Both the position numbers and the translations under genes were made by a program. A stretch of 34,408 nucleotides of DNA, from contig JAGFNK010000547.1 of assembly GCA_025769875.1 (NCBI GenBank), positions 1-34,408 of the forward strand. The letters are read 5' to 3'. A model generated the notes under the pieces. The model did no database searches. It had not been told where the DNA came from and was given only the letters and a program-made list of their open reading frames with translations. Position 1 is the first letter of the stretch, and each line of letters opens with the position of its first letter. This document shows, piece after piece, positions 9,106-18,353 of the stretch. The DNA comes from Russula earlei (taxonomy: Eukaryota > Basidiomycota > Agaricomycetes > Russulales > Russulaceae).

Positions 9106-10819
9106 ACACATACCCTGCGCCCATGCCCGCTCCAGCCTCCGTCCCTACATCATGCACCATCGCCTCCGCCTCGCCTGCCTTGCCCATCGTCCCTGCGGTT
9201 CCCACCTCGTCCGCCGTTCCCGTCACCTCGTTCACCGCCGCCATCCTCGACTCGCCAGCCATCATCGCCTCGGCTCCACCTGCCCTCGCCGTCCCAGCAT
9301 CGCCCGCATTCGCCATCGTCGCCACCTGCCCTCGCCGTCCCAGCATCGCCCGCATTCGCCATCGTCGCCACCTCGTCTGTCCCCGCTGCCGTAGCCTCAG
9401 CCATGACATCGCCTATCGCCACTGTCCCCGTCTTAGCCCAACCAGCTCCCGCGCCCTCAGTGTCGCCTGCTATGGCCACTGTCTCAGCTCCATGCACAAC
9501 CACCATCTCAACCTCGCCCACCGACGTTTTAGCGCCGCCCGCCACTTCAGCCCTCGCAGCCTCGTCTGCCACCCCCGCCTTCGTCTCATCCGCTCCCGCG
9601 CCCTCAGTCGTCTCGTCGCCCTCAGTCTCGTCCGTCGCCTCGTCCGTTGCCACAGTAGCCTCAGTCGTGCCAGCCGCCGACTTCGCATCAGTCTCCGTCT
9701 TAGCCTCGCCCGTACTCGTCAGTTCAGCCCAGTCTGTCATAGCACCAGCATCGCCAGCCGCCGCCATCTCCACCCTGCCCTCAGCCTCAGCCTTCTCAGT
9801 CTCAGCCGCCGCCACCGCGCCCCTAGTTTTGCCAGCCGTCTCCGTCGCCCCAGCTTCAGATCAGTGAACCGCCGCCACCGCGCTCTTAGCCTTGCCAGCC
9901 GCCTTAGTCTCGTCAGCCGCCACCATAGCCTCAGCCTCAGCCACCGACGTCTTAGCGCCACACGCCGCCGTCTCCACCACCGTCTCACAAGCCACCGCCG
10001 CCACGCCCTTGTCAGCCACCGCCGCCGTCGCCCCTGCGTCGCCCTCAGTCGTCGCCTCCGCCCCGTCCGCCTCCACCAGTCGCACCAGCTCAGTCCGCCG
10101 CCACCTTCTCAGTCTCAGCCTCAGTCTTCTCAGTCTCAGCCGCCGCTTTAGTAGTTTCGCGCGACACCAGCACCGCCGCACCGTCGCAACCCCTCGCCAC
10201 CAGCACCACCCCAGAAGACCAAGAAGGCCTCGGCCACGAACTTAGCCACGACACGCCACAACAGGAGCAGAAGCCGCCGTCGCAGGAGAAGCAGTCGCGG
10301 ACGCCAACAGCACACCGCACACCGCCTCCCACATCGCCTCCCCATCCGTTCGCGCGCTCTCGCCCACGTCTGCTGCCGACACCTGCAGTGGAGACGACCC
10401 CGCCACCGCCGCCGCAAGACGACAGATCCCACCCCCGCGCAAGCCGCCCCACGCATCCTCTTTCTCGAGTCCTCGCCACCTACGTCTCTATCTACGAACT
10501 CACGCTCACCGCCTACGCCTTCGCTCCTCGTCCACGCCTGCTGCCACCACCTGCAATGGAGACGACCACGCCGCCACCACCACAAGACAACACCACCACC
10601 ACGCAGCCGCCATCTCGTCACCGCCGCCCTCGTCTCCATCGCCTCCGTTTCCCATCGCCCTCGCCTCTTCCGTCATCGCCATCGCCGATCGCCGCCTTCG
10701 CGTCTTCCGCAGCACAAGCAGCCGCGACCGCCGCACGCGCCCATGCACGCCTCGGCACACTAGACGCGTTCGCGTCTCAAGCCTTTCACGACCGCCTCAA
10801 CCGTCTCAACCAGTCTTGA
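9106..10819 (+). pseudogene. Ala/Ser/Pro-rich ORF of long-TIR element B
   Basis: The body of about 570 codons is almost entirely Ala, Ser, Val, Thr and Pro. It then becomes a Gln/Pro-rich part (TPQQEQ, PPPPPQDD) and ends in a helical, less repetitive tail (FASSAAQAAATAARAHARLG, then FHDRLNRLNQS and TGA at 10817-10819). The frame changes at a 46-bp tandem duplication (9281-9372): frame 0 before it, frame 1 after. A TGA at 9865-9867 replaces the Ser codon seen in D, and another frameshift near 10075 moves to frame 2. Allowing for these three lesions, the protein order equals that of element D. No enzymatic motif is visible. Mucin-like surface protein, linker of a larger protein, or non-coding repeat remain possible. 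Confidence 0.5.
9281..9372. repeat. 46-bp direct duplication in element B
   Basis: TGCCCTCGCCGTCCCAGCAT begins at 9281 and again at 9327, and the two 46-bp units are essentially identical. Element A has one unit at the matching place (near 7507-7550, reverse strand). Because 46 is not a multiple of three, the duplication shifts the Ala/Ser-rich reading frame of B. Confidence 0.85.
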
Positions 10820-11362
10820 TTCATTTTCATGCCATTCATCTCTAGTACCTCTCTCCTGTATATAAAAACACCCTAGCTACTCTGTAGTAGAAAGAGTTCA
10901 GAATAGGACCCCTCTTTGCAACCCACTCCTCTCTGTCTGTGAAAAACAAGAAGGATGGTCAGAATCGAGAGGCGAGAGGGGTGATGAGTGGCTGGCCGCG
11001 ACTCCAATTGCACTGGAAACAACGTTGCACACCACAACACTTGAGTCAAAAACACTATGGGGCTGCCTCAAGACAGCCCATGGGTACAACATGAGGGAAA
11101 AATAATAGATATAGACCATGATTTTGAGTTGTAATTCATCTAATACACATGTGGAGGTGGCTTGAGTCCAGCTCCACCAATTCTCACTCAAATCTCATGA
11201 ACACAATGGGGCTGCCTAGCCCTCATTCAGGCGATTCAGGGACAATAATTTTCATATGAATTGAAGCTGTTTTGAGGGAGATATTCATCCCGCATGTTTG
11301 AGGGGGTTTCTGCGCCGATTTGGGTGGAATTCAAGCTCCGCCAAGTGCGCTGAAAACGGCAA

Positions 11363-11699
11363 TAACTTGTACCAAGGAGAACCCAACGAACAACCCTGGG
11401 AATCCAGAAGTGAAAGGAAACCCCTCACAGATGCAGAGAAAGAGTTTCGAAGCAAGAACAATCTCTGTTATTATTGTGGGAAGAAGAACCATATGGCAAA
11501 TCAATGTAGAGCAAAGAAAGCAGCCCAAGGACGCCAACGACAAGGATCTCACCCCCAAACAGTCAGAGCTACAACCATCCAAGATGAAAACATCAAACCT
11601 GCACAAGAAGAACCTGTTCCTGCTGCATCACTAACCACTTGGAGAGAAACACTTGTGGACTCGATCCTCCACCCCAGATCTGCTCCTATGGATTTTTAA
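11363..11699 (+). pseudogene. gag: Gag C-terminus with CCHC zinc knuckle (element 1)
   Basis: Gag resumes after B with LYQGEPNEQPWESRSERK. It contains one zinc knuckle, CYYCGKKNHMANQC (C-x2-C-x4-H-x4-C, codons from 11465 to 11506), which binds retrotransposon RNA. A basic/Gln-rich stretch (AKKAAQGRQRQ) follows and the frame ends at TAA 11697-11699. The open frame extends upstream into B only by chance. The end of gag overlaps the protease frame, which lies in the -1 register, and the last sense codon is TTT in a run of five T. Element 2 has the same arrangement. Confidence 0.85.
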
Positions 11700-12574
11700 T
11701 TGGACCCCCTTCTGCACCGAGAAGGGACATGGTCCAAATCAGTACGATACAAAGAGAAATCAATTACCCCAAAGTTTTTACCAAGAATATTCACTCCCCT
11801 TCCATTGCCTTGAAAGTTACTTTAGTGGGGAAGACAAGCGGCAAAGAAATCGGTGCAAGAGCCCTGCTTGATAGTGGAGCAGAAGGAATGATAATCCATG
11901 AGTGATTCGCGCAAAGACACCACCTGCACCTCCGAACTATGACCAAACCATTGCCAGCACAAAATGTAGATGGAACACAAAACGCCAACGGACTAATACG
12001 CTTTAGCACCATCCAAAGACTTTGCATTCAAGTGCACACAGGTGCTACTCATGACGAACAAGCAGAATTCCTTGTCACTAACATTGGAGATCATGACATC
12101 ATCTTAGGAACAGATTGGCTATGACACCACAATCCAGATATCGATTGGGCAAACGACACAATCACACTGAGGAATTGCCCCCGAACCTGCCTTACCATGC
12201 ATCCAAGCATAACCATTGCATCAGCATCTGGAACACGGAATTACCAAATACAAGCACTTACTTTTCCTGAAGAAGAAGAACCTGAGTTTGCAAATGTTGC
12301 TGCACTAATCTTCCCAGATACTGAAGGACCATTGAACCCATGTGTGGACGAACAAATCTACAATGCATTTAGACCAGTGACAATCAGCATAAGAGCCAAA
12401 TCAACCACAGCTACCAAACTAGCCCATGCAGAAATACCCCCCAAGACATTAGACGAACTTATTCCTGTCCAGTTCTTGAAATGGCGAAAGGTTTTTGACG
12501 AACAAGCCTCTCAACGCCTTCCTGCTCACCAACCATGGGACCATGCAATCAATCTAAAACCAGGGATCGCCTAA
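11639..12574 (+). pseudogene. pol: Pol: aspartic protease and linker (element 1)
   Basis: The frame is -1 relative to gag and overlaps it by about 60 bp. The retroviral-type aspartic protease motif is LLDSGAEG (about 11866-11889), preceded by VTLVGKTSGKEI and followed by EFLVTNIGDHDIILGTDWL, the conserved strand near the flap end (ILG[TM]xWL). In-frame stops are TGA at 11903-11905 (element 2 encodes Gln there), TGA at 12122-12124 (also present in element 2) and TAA at 12572-12574. The region after 12197 is the linker to reverse transcriptase, ending WDHAINLKPG, a typical lead-in to the RT fingers. The protease would cleave the Gag-Pol polyprotein in the particle. Confidence 0.88.
11692..11699 (+). 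promoter_or_regulatory. Candidate -1 frameshift site at the gag/pol junction
   Basis: The gag frame ends GAT TTT TAA, with five consecutive T at 11693-11697. Slipping back one base on the T run would continue as TTA ATT GGA in the pol frame (FLIGPP). Element 2 has the same bases and the same -1 overlap (T run at 18994-18998, stop at 18992-18994, minus strand). Ty3/gypsy elements commonly use a frameshift to limit Pol. The site does not match the standard tandem X-XXY-YYZ heptamer, so a P-site slip next to the stop codon is the inferred mechanism. Confidence 0.45.
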
Positions 12575-12930
12575 CACGATTCTGGCATCTACCGACTTAC
12601 TCCCAAAGAACTACAAGCCCTAAAAGAATACTTAGATGAACATTTGAAAAGAGGCACTATCCGACCATCAAAAGCAGCTATTGCCAGCCCATTCTTCTTT
12701 GTAGAAAAGAAAGGAGGAAATCTACGACCAGTACAAGACTACAGAGCCCTGAATACAGCAACTGTCAAAGACGCGTATCCACTACCCTTGATTCCTGAAT
12801 TAATAGACAAACTCCAAGGAGCCCAATACATTACCAAGTTTGATGTACGATGGGGATACAACAATATCTGCCTAAGGGAAGGCAATGAACACCTCGCAGC
12901 ATTCAAGACACCTTTAGGACTCTTCAAACC
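12575..12930 (+). pseudogene. pol: Pol: reverse transcriptase, N-terminal part (element 1)
   Basis: This is the fingers/palm start of a Ty3/gypsy reverse transcriptase: YRLTPKELQALKEYLDE, then SPFFFVEKKGG, LRPVQDYRALN, PLPLIPELIDKL, and ITKFDVRWGYNNI. FDVRWGYN corresponds to the block holding the first catalytic Asp. The frame is open from 12575 to 12930. It is cut in GLFKP by a reverse-orientation solo LTR, and RT resumes at 13816. The enzyme copies retrotransposon RNA into DNA in the particle. Confidence 0.92.
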
Positions 12931-13815
12931 TGTCAAGACTCACTGTTGAACTATCCAGTTCAAGAGCGAGGGGTAAGCTCAACAACGTGTCGATAGACGT
13001 CCAAGACGGCGTGGGCAAGAAGTAGGGTCCAGAGTAGTAACAGATACCAGAGAGGCACTGTCACTGTGAGAGATGAACAGTCACGCAGAGAGGAGGCCAG
13101 AATAGTCACAAAGGGGACGGTCCTTAAAGGAGTATCCCAGGGATAGAGAGTGCCGTAAACAAATGGACAGTCTGAGGACTGTCCGCTACTTTATTCAGCG
13201 CTTATATACTACAAGAGAACTGCTAAATAGAGAACAAGTCATAACCTTGTTATCAAGCACAATAGAGTGCTGAGTAAGAAGTCAGGGTGCACTTACTGAG
13301 CATGCTCAGTCATGCTCAGTAAGCTGCTGAGTAAGAAGGCTTTTCCTGATGAGTAAGAGCTTTCATTGTCCACATGTGTGCTGTTCTAGTGCACATGCAA
13401 GCACCTGATTCATTTCCTGTTAGTTAGTTTAGGGCTGGTCATTTGAGGACTTGGAGTTAGTGTTATCTTATAACGCCCTTATAGTTCATTCTATAGTTAT
13501 TAGAGTTGGTCTAATAACGTGTTGTAGAGTCTTTGATACCAGGTTAGTTCCCCTTGTAGAGCACCTAGAGTCGTCCTAAAGGGTCCCTAGAAGGGCCCTA
13601 ATACTGTCCTTTATTGCTAGAAGGGTTGCCATTAAGTGGGGCTTGCTGTATGTCGATTGTGTCGAGAATCGCTCGCGCAACAATGCACGCACAATATTGT
13701 GGACACCTCTATTCACCCCTTTTGCTCATGTGAACAGGGTGACACCATAGAGGCTGGGTTTCCTCCTATAAGGAAAGGTCCTTCAAGGGCCCTCTCCGGA
13801 GAACGGTTCATGACA
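12931..13815 (-). mobile_element. Solo LTR (TGTCATGAACC family), copy 3, reverse, 885 bp
   Basis: On the plus strand it runs TGTCAAGACTC...GGTTCATGACA, the inverse of copies 1 and 4. Flanks are AAACC (12926-12930) and GAACC (13816-13820), a 5-bp duplication with one mismatch. RT is interrupted between GLFK and EPLIMTFGVC. It is about 77 bp shorter than copies 1 and 4, because the segment around the repeated CCTTAATAGAAGTATTAGGG block is missing near 13460. The hairpin and TATA region are retained. Confidence 0.9.
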
Positions 13816-13974
13816 GAACCATTGATAATGACATTTGGTGTCTGCAACGCCCCAGCCACTTTCCAACACTTGATGAACACCATCCTAGCAAAATACATTG
13901 CCACTGAATGAGTGGTTGTTTATCTAGATGATATACTAATCATGGTGCAAACCTTGAATGAATTAGATGACTGG
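13816..13974 (+). pseudogene. pol: Pol: reverse transcriptase, YLDD catalytic segment (element 1)
   Basis: Only 159 bp remain between two LTR insertions. They encode EPLIMTFGVCNAPATFQHLM and, after a TGA at 13909-13911, VVVYLDDILIM, the RT catalytic YxDD box (YLDD), followed by NELDDW. Everything before 13816 in the open frame belongs to the LTR. RT continues after the second LTR with THKVLKTLQDHD. Confidence 0.92.
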
Positions 13975-14937
13975 TGTCATGAACCATTCTCCGGAGAGGG
14001 CACTTGAAGGACCCTTCCTTTTAGGAGGGAACCCAGCCTCTATGGTGTCACCCTGTTCACATGAGCAAAAGGGGTGAATAGAGGTGTCCACAATATTGCG
14101 CATGCATTGTTGCACAAGCGATTCTTGGCACAATCGACATACAGCAAGCCCCACTTAATGGCAACCCTTCTAGCAATAAAGGACAGTATTAGGGCCCTTC
14201 TAGGGACCCATTAGGACGACTATAGGTGCTCTACAAGGGGTACTAACCCGGTATCAAAGACTCTACAATGCGTTACTAGACCAACTCTAATAACTATAGA
14301 ATGAACTATAAGGCAATACTAAGGACCTTAATAGAAGTATTAGGGTCGACTCTAAGGACCCTAATAGAGCTATATAAGGGCCTTACAAGATAACACTGTT
14401 CCCTAATCAAACTCCAAGTCCTCAAATGACTGGCCCTAAACTAACTAACAGGAAATGAATCAGGTGCTTGCATGTGCACTAGAACAGCAAACACGTGGAC
14501 AATGAAAGCTCTTACTCATCAGGAAAAGCCTTCTTACTCAGCAGCTTACTGAGCATGACCGAGCATGCTCAGTAAGCGCACCCCGACTTCTTAATCAGCA
14601 CTCTATTGTGCTTGATAACAAGGTTATGACTTGTTCTCTATTTAGCAGTTCTCTTGTAGTATATAAGCACTGAATAAAGTAGCGGACAGTCCTCAGACTG
14701 TCCATTTGTTTACGGCACTCTCTATCCTTGGGATACTCCTTTAAGGACCATCCCCTTTGTGACTACTCTGGCCTCCTCTCTGCGTGACTGTTCATCTCTC
14801 ACAGTGACAGTGCCTCTCTGGTATCTGTTACTACTCTGGATCCTACTTCTCGCCCATGCCGTCTTGGACGTCTATCGACTCATCGTTGAGCTTACCCCTT
14901 GCTCTTGAACTGGATAGTTCAACAGTGAGTCTTGACA
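13975..14937 (+). mobile_element. Solo LTR (TGTCATGAACC family), copy 4, 963 bp
   Basis: It starts TGTCATGAAC and ends GTCTTGACA, flanked by the exact duplication ACTGG (13970-13974 and 14938-14942). It is close to copy 1 along its whole length, including the two TATATAA-like boxes and the hairpin near 14546-14576. It lies in the opposite orientation to copy 3, only 159 bp away, inside the same RT domain. Confidence 0.93.
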
Positions 14938-15446
14938 ACTGGACACACAAGGTCCTAAAAACACTCCAAGACCACGACTCATACTTAAAACCAGAGAAAT
15001 GTGCTTTTTGACAAACCTCCATTAGTTACCTAGGCATCAATATCTCCCAAGGACAAATATCCATGGACCAAGACAAGTTAAGAGGCATTACAAAGTGGCC
15101 TACTCCGACCAATGTTACGGAAGTACAAGCATTTCTAGGATTCTGCAACTTCTATCGACGATTTATCCACCAATACTCACGAATAGCACGGCCCTTGTTT
15201 AACTTAACAAAGAAAGAAAACCCCTTCAAGTGGGAAGACGATGAAGAACAGGCATTTCAAAAACTAATTCATGCATTCACAAAAGCCCCGGTCCTTATGT
15301 TACCTGATCATACTAAACCTTTTCAACTCATCTGTGATGCAAGCGACTTTGCAGTTGGCGCAATCCTGGAACAACCTGATGAATTTAACAGATATCACCC
15401 AATAGCCTATTTTTCGAAATCCTTGGATCCCACACAATGAAATTAC
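14938..15446 (+). pseudogene. pol: Pol: RT thumb/connection and start of RNase H (element 1)
   Basis: The sequence resumes as THKVLKTLQDHDSYLKPEKC, then an in-frame TGA (15009-15011), then QTSISYLGINIS. From 15063 it reads WPTPTNVTEVQAFLGFCNFY and ARPLFNLTKKENPF, the conserved RT connection region. It then enters RNase H with ICDASDFAVGAIL, where the Asp of DASD is the first catalytic residue. A TGA at 15438-15440 (CGA for Arg is the likely original) separates SLDPTQ from [13 protein letters not shown]. RNase H removes the RNA strand during reverse transcription. Confidence 0.9.
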
Positions 15447-16206
15447 ATGATCTATGATAAAGAACTCCTTGCCATCGTCTCATCCCTCTGGCATTTCCGA
15501 CATTACCTTGAAGGCGCTACACATCCTATTGACCTATGGACGGACCACAATAACTTGACATACTTCATGACAAAACAAAAGCTCACAAGACGACAAGCCC
15601 GATGGGCACTCCTTCTCAGCAATTTTGACATCACTATCACGCATCACCCAGGCACTATGAACAAAGCAGACGGTCTGTCCAGGCGGCCAGACTTTAAAGA
15701 GGGGATACAAAACAAAAATGATGGAAAGGTGCTCCTAGGTGACAAATATTGTAAAATCAGAGCAACACGCACCTCTGCCACAGAACCAATTGGTGACCAA
15801 GAACTTCAACAACAACTACGATCTAGTAAAGACTATGACCCAGAAGTATCTAATGCATTAGCAATCATTATAAAGAATGGACCAAGACGACTATCCAAAG
15901 GCTTACAAGACTGGAACCTCAAAGATGGACTAATATTATTCAAAGGAAAAGTCTATATCCCAAACAACGACACCCTAAGAAAGAAAATTCTGAAACTACA
16001 CCACGACTCCCTTGCCACTGGGCATCCTGGCCAATGGAAAACTTATGAACTAATCAGCCGAAACTATTGGTGGCCAGGAATGCTAACCTATGTCAAAAGT
16101 TATGTAGACGGTTGCGCAATTTGCCAGAGTACAAAGAACCGTCCAAAGACAGAAAACACCCCTTGTACCAATTACACCACCTGGAGAAGTATGGAAAAGC
16201 ATTACC
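15447..16206 (+). pseudogene. pol: Pol: RNase H and integrase zinc-binding domain (element 1)
   Basis: The RNase H continues with [30 protein letters not shown] and [10 protein letters not shown], the usual Ty3 RNase H landmarks including the catalytic Glu (DKELLA) and Asp (TDH, KAD). A linker leads to the integrase HHCC zinc domain, with [18 protein letters not shown] and [12 protein letters not shown] frameshift near 16150-16160 (after RPKTENTP) moves the frame. The continuing frame reads [16 protein letters not shown]. Confidence 0.92.
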
Positions 16207-16859
16207 ATGGACTTTATCACGGACCTACCGATTTCACAAGGCTTTGACAGCCTCCTAGTCATGGTAGATCGATTCAGTAAAGCAATAATCATCACCCCTT
16301 GCCACAAGACAATCACAGCAGACGAAACAGCAACACTAATCATGAACAATGTCTGGAGAAGAATAGGCCTCCTGACCCAAATAATATCAGACAGAGGCCC
16401 TCAATTCGCAGCAAAAGTTACTCAAGAACTATGGAAGAAGTTAAATGTCAAAGTATATTAAGCACAGCATATCACCCACAGACAGACGGAGAAACAGAAC
16501 GAGTTAACCAAGAACTAGAACAATACCTATGAATATTTTGCAACCATCAAGCAGACAATTGGGCAGAACTAATTCCCTTTATGGAGTTCGCACATAATGC
16601 CAGACAACACAGTGCTACAAACAAACCCCCTTTTGAGGTCTGGTATGACTTTAACCTAACATTTGCTCCACCCCTTGCCTTTACATCAAAGTTCCCTTCA
16701 ATCCAAGAAAGGCTATCGAGACTAAACCACCTCAGAGAAGAAGTAGTAGCTGCCTCCCTGAACCGAGCAACGGAGATCATGAAGCAATCAGGACCTCAAT
16801 CCTCCACATTTCGTTTTAAAGAAGGGGATCAAGTATGGCTGGAAGCCACAAATCTATGA
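16207..16859 (+). pseudogene. pol: Pol: integrase catalytic core (element 1)
   Basis: The DDE core is visible: first Asp in [20 protein letters not shown], second in IISDRGPQFAAK, and the Glu in STAYHPQTDGETERVNQELE. There is a one-base loss near 16459 (TAA after LNVKVY; the next frame continues LSTAYHPQ), a TGA at 16530-16532 (EQYL-IFCNHQ) and a TGA at 16857-16859 (EATNL-TTHPK). The C-terminal extension has the GPQSSTFRFKEGDQVWLEA block typical of the integrase GPY/F-linked region. Integrase inserts the cDNA into the genome. Confidence 0.92.
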
Positions 16860-17276
16860 ACCACTCACCCAAAAGCAAAACTAGCCCCTCGACGCTATGG
16901 ACCATTCAAAGTCATCACTGCCTATCCAGTAAATGTTCACCTCAAACTACCAAAGTCTTGGAAGATACACCCAGTTTTTCACCACTCCCTGATCAAACCT
17001 TATAAAGAAACCACTGCCCACAGCCCTAACTTCTCAAAACCACCACCAGTACTAATCGAAGGAGAAGAGCAACACAAAGTGGAACAGATCTTAAACTCTC
17101 GACTGTCCCCGAACCGCAAAGGGATCCAATACCTAGTCAAATGGAAAGGGTACACTGCTGCAGAAAATACTTGGGAACCAGCCTCTAACCTATCAAGAGC
17201 GCAATCACTTGTCAAAGACTTCCATCGGAAATATCCGAAAGCGCTTAAAATGATTCCCACCAGGAGTAACCCCTAA
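16860..17276 (+). pseudogene. pol: Pol: integrase C-terminus and chromodomain (element 1)
   Basis: The frame continues from the integrase with LAPRRYGPFKVI (GPY/F module) and LKLPKSWKIHPVFHHSLIKP. It then has a chromodomain: HKVEQILNSRL, YLVKWKGYTAAENTWEPASN and SLVKDFHRKYP, ending at TAA 17274-17276. The aromatic and Trp positions (YLVKWKGY, NTWEP) are those of histone-methyl-lysine-binding chromodomains. Chromovirus integrases use this domain to target heterochromatin, which fits the nested-transposon context seen here. Confidence 0.93.
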
Positions 17277-17523
17277 ACCAACAACTCTCATCATGACCTC
17301 TGTCAATGACTATCTTTATCCTTGTTACCAACAAACTTTTCAGAGAACCCTTGCGATCACATGCACTCAATCGACTACAGCTATCCCCAAAGCAATCCAT
17401 AGAACAGAAAGAACTCCCCACAAATGAACAAGACTTGGACTTTTCATATGCAAACTACTCCACCTTCCAAAGAAACAAGTTCCTACCGTTGCAGGAGCAA
17501 CAAGTCTATAAAGAGGGGATGAA
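17277..17523 (+). other. 3' untranslated region and polypurine tract of element 1
   Basis: Between the pol stop and the 3' LTR lie 247 bp. An open frame (17306-17701) runs across it into the LTR but shows no recognisable domain. The sequence AAAGAGGGGATGAA at 17510-17523 directly abuts the LTR start TGTTACG and serves as the polypurine tract for plus-strand DNA priming. Confidence 0.7.
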
Positions 17524-18353
17524 TGTTACGAACCAAGGCCAGGTCCTGGCCGTAGATTGTGCTCTTTCACTCAAGAGAGACCCCTCTCACTTTGCATTGC
17601 CGACTCCCTTCCATTTTCTGGGCTATCCCTCCTGCGGTACAAGATATCGCTATTGCAAAGGCACTATAACACAACCAGGCACCCGTTTCCTAATCGGGTA
17701 ATTATCACGTGGCAGCCACATGGCCACCCAGCCACCAAGGACCCGAAACAGCGGCACAAACTCTTAGAAACTGTTGCATAAATCATCTGATGTCATCAAG
17801 GCTCCAATGACATCATAGCTGACTGAGCGACTCCACAGTGACCTCATAGGCTCACTAAGCACTCCACAGTGACATCATAATGATGTCATCACTCCACAAC
17901 GATCAGTAATGCGCTCAGTAAGCCTGAAACTTGACACAAGCAAGTTTATGCCTCTGTAGTCCAATTGGATGGTACCAAAGAGTCTAGAATAGTCCCAGGT
18001 CTTTGTAATCGACCCTGTACACTGTATATAAGCCCCAATGAAGCATGGCAGTCGTCAGACTGTCCATTTGTGATACTCTCATCTTCCTGGGTACTCCCCT
18101 GTGACCACTCAGTTTAAAGACTCCCCTCGCCTCCAAGGTACTCTTCAACGACCACCTTGTTTAAAGCCCCCTCGCTGCACTGGCCTCTGCTCTTCGCCTC
18201 TGCCTCTTGCAACACCTACCAGTCCCCATCTGGTACCTCCTCGTCGTTTGGCTCGTCCTCCTGTTCAACGCCGCCTTCGCCGCGTACCATCTGTTCCGAC
18301 CCTTGCCCACCTGCTCCTGAGTCCTTAGTGATCAGCAGTACGTGTCTTGACAG
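17524..18353 (+). mobile_element. 3' LTR of element 1 (830 bp)
   Basis: It starts TGTTACGAACC directly after the polypurine tract and ends GTGTCTTGACA at 18353, with TG...CA ends. The next bases GGTTC (18354-18358) are the right target duplication. Beyond them the minus strand reads gag-pol of element 2 broken at ATTGAACC. A TATATAA box is at 18025-18031, followed by a pyrimidine-rich leader. The U3 part contains several TGACATCA-like motifs at 17789-17905. Small open frames here are not genes. Confidence 0.9.
17789..17905. promoter_or_regulatory. Cluster of TGACATCA-like motifs in the 3' LTR U3
   Basis: TGATGTCATCA, TGACATCATAG, ACTCCACAGTGACCTCATAG, ACTCCACAGTGACATCATAA and TGATGTCATCA occur within about 115 bp. 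They resemble CRE/ATF-type sites (TGACRTCA), and two lie in near-identical 20-bp repeats. The position upstream of the TATA box (18025) suggests an upstream activating region. Factor identity is inference. Confidence 0.5.

Larger units (their letters stand above)
8698..11362 (+). mobile_element. Long-TIR DNA element B (2665 bp), complete ends, TA target
   Basis: B starts TTGCCGTTTTCAGCGC and ends GCGCTGAAAACGGCAA, with about 408-bp inverted terminal repeats (8698-9105 and about 10953-11362). It is flanked by TA (8696-8697 and 11363-11364). Gag of element 2 reads GGAAAT-TA-AGTTGTACC where element 1 has GGAAAT-TA-[B]-TA-ACTTGTACC, so the TA is duplicated and the host sequence continues on both sides. 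Just inside the left repeat, B jumps from CTGACCAT to ACACATACCC, deleting the approximately 500 bp present in A. It is thus an internally deleted copy. It carries one long Ala/Ser-rich ORF on the plus strand. Confidence 0.9.
1..18353 (+). mobile_element. Ty3/gypsy chromovirus, element 1 (5' LTR outside window), heavily interrupted
   Basis: This retrotransposon runs on the plus strand from before the window to the end of its 3' LTR at 18353. In order it holds gag pieces, a CCHC knuckle, protease, reverse transcriptase, RNase H, HHCC/DDE integrase, a chromodomain, a polypurine tract and the 3' LTR. That order (integrase after RNase H, then a chromodomain) is diagnostic of the chromovirus branch of Ty3/gypsy (Metaviridae). 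Later insertions lie at 940-1901, 2574-8661, 8698-11362, 12931-13815 and 13975-14937. The 3' LTR is followed by GGTTC (18354-18358), where sequence of a second copy of the same family (element 2) begins, so element 1 is inserted in element 2. Many in-frame stops and some frameshifts make it non-autonomous now. The matching left GGTTC and 5' LTR should lie upstream of the window. Confidence 0.88.

Noticed and set aside
9044..9815. Antisense Ala/Glu/Thr-rich ORFs (for example MAAAETEKAEAEGRVEMAAA) opposite the Ala/Ser-rich ORF, also at 7014-7301 and 21299-21892
   Set aside because: The GCC/TCA-rich composition keeps the reverse strand open too. The sense strand was preferred because its frame runs into non-repetitive N- and C-terminal segments. 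The choice is not proven.
17306..17701. 131-codon ORF downstream of pol as an additional retrotransposon gene (env-like)
   Set aside because: It crosses the polypurine tract into the LTR and has no signal peptide, membrane segment or known domain. It is best treated as 3' untranslated sequence.
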